From the NCBI RefSeq assembly GCF_028882275.1, contig NZ_JARBUT010000019.1, positions 1 through 64,000 of the forward strand: DNA of 64,000 bases, written 5' to 3'. The stretch comes from Nocardiopsis sp. N85. Its GTDB lineage: Bacteria; Actinomycetota; Actinomycetes; Streptosporangiales; Streptosporangiaceae. A program made the position numbers and the translations under genes. A model generated the notes under the pieces. The model had not been told where the DNA came from. It worked only from the letters and a program-made list of their open reading frames with translations, and did no database searches. Below, piece after piece: positions 60,737 through 64,000 of this stretch; the first letter of the stretch is position 1, and each line of letters opens with the position of its first letter.

Positions 60737-60895
60737 TGGCGGCTCCCAGTGCGTAGCGAACTCGGTACACCTGAAGTGTCCGCTCGTGGAAAGCCGCAGG
60801 TAAAGCGCGTTGTCTGCCCATCGGCAGTGTTCCGTTCGCTTCGGAATTCTTCGGAATCGCTCCAGCGGGTGCGGCGAATGTGGTCTGCTGAGAAC

Positions 60896-61708
60896 ATGCC
60901 TCCTGTACCAAAGCAAGTTCTGCTGCGTTATGGCCGCGAGGTGGCACGTCTACGCACCGAGGCGGAACTGACACAAACCGCTCTGGCCCATCGAGTTCAG
61001 AGCAGTAAAAGCCAGATATCGGACGTGGAGCGAGGGAAGGCCCCGCCGTCCCCCGCGCTTCGCAAGGCGCTGGACGGGACGATCGGCTTCGGGAGGCTCT
61101 CGCGCTTGTGGGAGGACCTGACCGGTAGCAATCGCGCTCCCTGGCTGTCGGAGATCGCGACGGCGATCCAGGAGGCTGAGGCGATATGGGAGTATCAGGC
61201 CTTGGCTCTGCCCAGTTACCTTCAGGTCGAGCGCTACGCCCACACCCTGATCCGAACGGCTTTGCCGTGGCTCTCTCCAGACGAACTCGCGAAGAGCGTG
61301 GAGGAGCGTGTTACGAGGGCGAAGAATTTCGCGGAGTCACTGCGTCCACTGCTGTGGCTGGTACTCGACGAAACCCTGATCCACCGCCGGTACGGGGGAG
61401 TCCGTGTCGCGAAGGATCAGCTTACCTACCTCGCTGATCTGGCAGAGAGCGGGCGCATTACGCTACAGATCATGCCGGCCGATCATACTGGACATCCTGG
61501 TAACTCGGGTTCCTTCCGGGTGATTACCATGCGGGACGCCACAGAACTCGCCTACGTTGAGAGCGCCGAAGAAGGGCGCATCCTGACCAGCCCGACGGTG
61601 GTCGCCCAACGCAGGATGCTGCTGGGGAGTCTGCAAGGGTTGGCATGGGAACCGGAGACCTCGCTCCGGGCCGTCCGCGAAGAAGTGAAGAGGTTGGTCA
61701 GTGACTGA
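60896..61708 (+). CDS. XRE-family regulator with DUF5753 domain
   Basis: ATG 60896 gives 270 residues; the upstream in-frame extension is not credible. N-terminal helix-turn-helix: LRTEAELTQTALAHRVQSSK and SQISDVERGKAPPSPALRKAL. From about residue 85 the DUF5753 domain follows: EAEAIWEYQALALPSYLQ, RIYGG-like HRRYGGVRVAKDQL, RITLQIMPADHTGHPGN and FRVITMRDATELAYVE. Such regulators occur in dozens in actinomycetes, always close to a DUF397 gene, here overlapping by 8 nt. They affect development and antibiotic production. Confidence 0.92.
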   Translation: MPPVPKQVLLRYGREVARLRTEAELTQTALAHRVQSSKSQISDVERGKAPPSPALRKALDGTIGFGRLSRLWEDLTGSNRAPWLSEIATAIQEAEAIWEYQALALPSYLQVERYAHTLIRTALPWLSPDELAKSVEERVTRAKNFAESLRPLLWLVLDETLIHRRYGGVRVAKDQLTYLADLAESGRITLQIMPADHTGHPGNSGSFRVITMRDATELAYVESAEEGRILTSPTVVAQRRMLLGSLQGLAWEPETSLRAVREEVKRLVSD

Positions 61709-61868
61709 GTGGCACAAGTCGAGCTATAGCGGGGGATCGAATGACTGCTTGGAGGCGCGGGAAGGCTCCCACGGTGCGGATGTCCGTGACACGCAGAACC
61801 GTGAGGCCGGGCACCTGAGATTCGATCGGGTGGAGTGGGCCGCACTGGTGCAGTCCGTGGGACGCTGA
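61701..61868 (+). CDS. DUF397 small protein, partner of the XRE regulator
   Basis: GTG 61701 starts a 55-residue protein, overlapping the XRE stop by 8 nt. It has the DUF397 signature WHKSSYSGGSNDCLEAR followed by VRDTQNREAGHLRFDRVEWAALV. DUF397 proteins pair with XRE/DUF5753 regulators in a module compared to toxin-antitoxin systems. The usual Ala-Val-Arg-Asp-Ser-Lys segment appears here as ADVRDTQ. A terminator follows at once. Confidence 0.9.
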   Translation: MTEWHKSSYSGGSNDCLEAREGSHGADVRDTQNREAGHLRFDRVEWAALVQSVGR

Positions 61869-62265
61869 TCTCTTCCCGATTCTCTCGCCTGGCCCCCTGC
61901 GTTTTCGCAGGGGGTTTCTCGTGTGCGGATGTGAATTTCATCCGTGAGCGCGGAAGCGACGGTCCCGCGAGCATGGACCGCATCTACTTCTCAACGTTTT
62001 GGGGTCCCGCTCATGGCCGCCGTCCCATGGGCCCCACACGATCGAGGTCGGGGGAGTGGGTCGTGCTCCTGGGTGCCTTCATGTAGTAGCACCGAAGGGA
62101 CGAGACCGGCTCCTACCAGAGATGCCGAAGGGGACAGGCCGTTGCTGCATGCGGCCATTTGCGCTTCCTGTAGTGCTTCGTCGAGGCAACCGTTCGGCCG
62201 GCCCTGAACCGCTTTGATGAACATGTCCTGTACGACCGAGTCCTGCGGCATCGACACGGTGTTTT
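61869..62265. other. Intergenic region between the DUF397 gene and CRISPR leader 2
   Basis: 397 nt holding a terminator (61893-61920) and otherwise no supported gene. A minus-strand frame of 88 codons from GTG 62255-62257 to 61991 has a possible ribosome binding site inside leader-like sequence, but the translation lacks a recognisable fold. Confidence 0.5.
61893..61920 (+). terminator. Rho-independent terminator after the DUF397 gene
   Basis: CCCCCTGCG (61893-61901) pairs with CGCAGGGGG (61906-61914) around a TTTT loop and is followed by TTTCTC. It is a classic intrinsic terminator 25 nt after the stop of the DUF397 gene. Confidence 0.88.
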
Positions 62266-62421
62266 CCTCTCCGGTGCTTCTGCCGGGGAGGTGGCGTTGC
62301 TTCGGAGGGTGGGATCCGGTAGGAAGTCGGAAGGCGTGGTCGTCGGGTGGGTGATTTGTCTGTTTCTTGAGAAGTTGCAAAATCGCCTGGTTTCCATTGG
62401 AATCTTCCCAGGTCATTTACT
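62266..62421 (+). promoter_or_regulatory. CRISPR leader 2
   Basis: 156 bp, identical to leader 1 except two substitutions (in the GGAGGG and CGTCGGG stretches). It ends in TTTACT, after which an extra CT is present before the ancestral repeat start CTGCTCC. The near-identity shows a recent duplication of leader plus array start. Confidence 0.88.
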
Positions 62422-63437
62422 CTCTGCTCCCCGCGCACGCGGGGATGGTCCAGCGGCGCACGACCATGGCGAGCGGGGTCAGCTCTGCTCCCCGCGCACG
62501 CGGGGATGGTCGCTGCGAGTACGAGCAGGAGCACGAGGACGGCGGTCGCGATCTCTGCTCCCCGCGCACGCGGGGATGGTCAGGTTGCGCGGCCTCCTGA
62601 CCTGCACCACTGACTCTGCTCCCCGCGCACGCGGGGATGGTCCGGCGCTGGCTCGGGACGTGGTCCAAGACCATCTCTGCTCCCCGCGCACGCGGGGATG
62701 GTCGTGCGTGGTTGCGGTCGGCGTTCCGGGAGCCGCTCTGCTCCCCGCGCACGCGGGGATGGTCAACAACGAGGAGAAGCCCGGCGAGCGCAAGGCCTCT
62801 GCTCCCCGCGCACGCGGGGATGGTCCCCGGACCGCGAGGCCCATGACCACGGCGAGGAGCTGCTCCCCGCGCACGCGGGGATGGTCCCCGGCATCCCTGA
62901 TGGAGGTGCGCCTGTGCGCTCTGCTCCCCGCGCACGCGGGGATGGTCCCTCCTCCCGCATCGCCGGGGTGATGTGCGAGTACTGCTCCCCGCGCACGCGG
63001 GGATGGTCCCAACCCGGACGGCTACCGCGTGGGCCGGAGGGTCTGCTCCCCGCGCACGCGGGGATGGTCCCGCCAAGGCCGCCTACTCCATCAGCAAGCA
63101 GGGCTGCTCCCCGCGCACGCGGGGATGGTCCCATGCACAACCCGCAGTACGTCTCGAAGTCGTCCTGCTCCCCGCGCACGCGGGGATGGTCCCCCGGACA
63201 GTGTCGAGGCCGGCCGGTTCCGCAACTGCTCCCCGCGCACGCGGGGATGGTCCCCTGCGCGCAGCTCAACGCAGCGGGGCATCCCGCTGCTCCCCGCGCA
63301 CGCGGGGATGGTCCCACCTGACCCGGGCCGCTGGCGGCCGGGCCCCGCTGCTCCCCGCGCACGCGGGGATGGTCCCTGCGGGTTCGTGGTGCTCACCGCG
63401 TCCGAGGTCTGCTCCCCGCGCACGCGGGGATGGTTCG
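62422..63437 (+). CRISPR. CRISPR array 2, 17 repeats with a two-base register shift
   Basis: Seventeen 29-nt repeats with 16 spacers. Repeats 1-6 (62422 to about 62764) begin CTCTGCTCC and end GGGGATGGTC. Repeat 7 (from 62797) has both the extra 5' CT and the old 3' CC. Repeats 8-17 begin CTGCTCC and end GGTCCC as in array 1. Spacers are 32 nt, except spacer 2 (62512-62552, 41 nt). The last repeat ends GGTTCG instead of GGTCCC, the expected degenerate terminal repeat. The orientation is plus strand. Confidence 0.97.
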
Positions 63438-63450
63438 ATGCCTTCGTAGG

Positions 63451-64000
63451 TCAGGCGGCGAGGACGGACCGTTCGTCGGTGGGGTGGCCGCAGGTGGGGC
63501 AGGGGACGGCGGTGACCTCCCGGCCGTCCGGGGTGGGGCGCAGGACGGTGCGGTAGCGAGGCGACCCCCTGTCGGGGTTGCAGCGTTCGTTGTCGCACTT
63601 GGGTGCCGGGAAACGCGTGTCGACGTCGGGTGGGCCGAGCCAGGTTCCGAAGGGCGCGGCCCCGGCGGACGCGGGCGGGTGGACGATCTCGTCGGGTTCG
63701 GTGCGGCAGAGACCCCCGCAGAGGGCGCAGGTCCCGCCCGGAACGTTCCGAACGCTGGGATGGGCCGGGCAGGTGCCGGTGGCCTTGCCCCGGGCGTCCG
63801 AGGCGAAGGCGGGCCGTCGGGAGAAGGCGTCCTCGGGCGGCGCAGGTGGCCGGGGGAGGGCCCGCAACAGGGCGCCGCCGTTCCAGGCGCGCACGGACTC
63901 GGGGGAGACCAGCCGGGTGCGCAAGGCAGGGAAGGGACGGGCGGTGTCCTGCCACCCCGTCAGGGCATCGGTGAGCTCCTCCACGGACACACCCGAGGCG
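63451..64000 (-). CDS. Partial Cys-rich protein of unknown function
   Basis: The minus-strand frame is open from the right edge to a stop at 63451. A GTG at 63988-63990 could be the start (179 residues), but no ribosome binding site precedes it and the frame has no stop before the edge, so the gene probably continues outside. The C-terminal half has Cys pairs typical of zinc ribbons: GTCPAHP, CALCGGLC, KCDNERC and CPTCGHP. The N-terminal half is Pro/Ala/Arg-rich with LTDALTGWQDTARPFPAL. It recalls zinc-ribbon helicase-like or phage/plasmid proteins, but I cannot assign it. It converges on CRISPR array 2. Confidence 0.55.
   Translation of the reverse strand, partial: ASGVSVEELTDALTGWQDTARPFPALRTRLVSPESVRAWNGGALLRALPRPPAPPEDAFSRRPAFASDARGKATGTCPAHPSVRNVPGGTCALCGGLCRTEPDEIVHPPASAGAAPFGTWLGPPDVDTRFPAPKCDNERCNPDRGSPRYRTVLRPTPDGREVTAVPCPTCGHPTDERSVLAA

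Noticed and set aside
61991..62257. 88-codon minus-strand frame starting inside leader 2
   Set aside because: Its possible ribosome binding site is part of the leader sequence that also occurs before array 1 without any such gene; the translation has no fold.

Overview
The window reads as chromosome of a very GC-rich filamentous actinomycete. The supporting signs are a SARP/BTAD regulator with NB-ARC and TPR domains, an XRE plus DUF397 pair, PucR, AraC and TetR regulators, a CebR-type operator, an IdeR/DmdR iron box and actinomycete-type I-E CRISPR repeats. A Nocardiopsis-like genus is my inference. No rRNA or tRNA gene was recognised. The left edge holds the first 44 codons of cytochrome c oxidase subunit I.

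Layout. 1284-1592 encodes a small secreted protein. 1821-18954 is a putative biosynthetic cluster in two translationally coupled runs. The first (1821-7553) has two Gfo/Idh dehydrogenases, a TIM-barrel sugar isomerase, an M20 hydrolase, an Ldh2-type dehydrogenase and an unknown protein. A calcium-binding EF-hand gene and a terminator follow. The second run (8321-18954) has two DegT aminotransferases, a UbiA prenyltransferase, an FAD desaturase/oxidase, two AMP ligases around a class III CoA-transferase, and a methyltransferase. I cannot match it to a known product. 19112-25889 (minus strand) has an AhpD-like gene, an aromatic aldehyde dehydrogenase and an SsuABC-like importer with two paralogous binding lipoproteins. 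26349-44858 is a mixed region of hydrolases, regulators, a CPBP-protease/TIM-barrel fusion, a vWA-type gene coupled to a second conflict-type gene, a CebR-controlled GH3 glucosidase, a Bcr/CflA pump and an M14 carboxypeptidase.

44911-49487 looks like an insertion. A small secreted-protein gene is split by about 4.06 kb of foreign, lower-GC DNA carrying one large HEPN-NACHT NTPase gene, a likely anti-phage effector. A 168-bp direct duplication of the host gene flanks the insert.

49628-57796 holds a GNAT enzyme, an SDR, the SARP regulator, a DUF3817 protein and a decaying siderophore locus: an iron box, a truncated DHB-dehydrogenase-like gene, a frameshifted exporter and an intact siderophore-interacting reductase. 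58048-63437 holds two type I-E CRISPR arrays (30 and 17 repeats) with near-identical 156-bp leaders, separated by an XRE/DUF397 module and two small genes. No cas gene lies in the window. Array 2 records a CT insertion at its leader-repeat junction, after which every newer repeat is shifted by two bases. The right edge carries part of an unrecognised Cys-rich protein gene.
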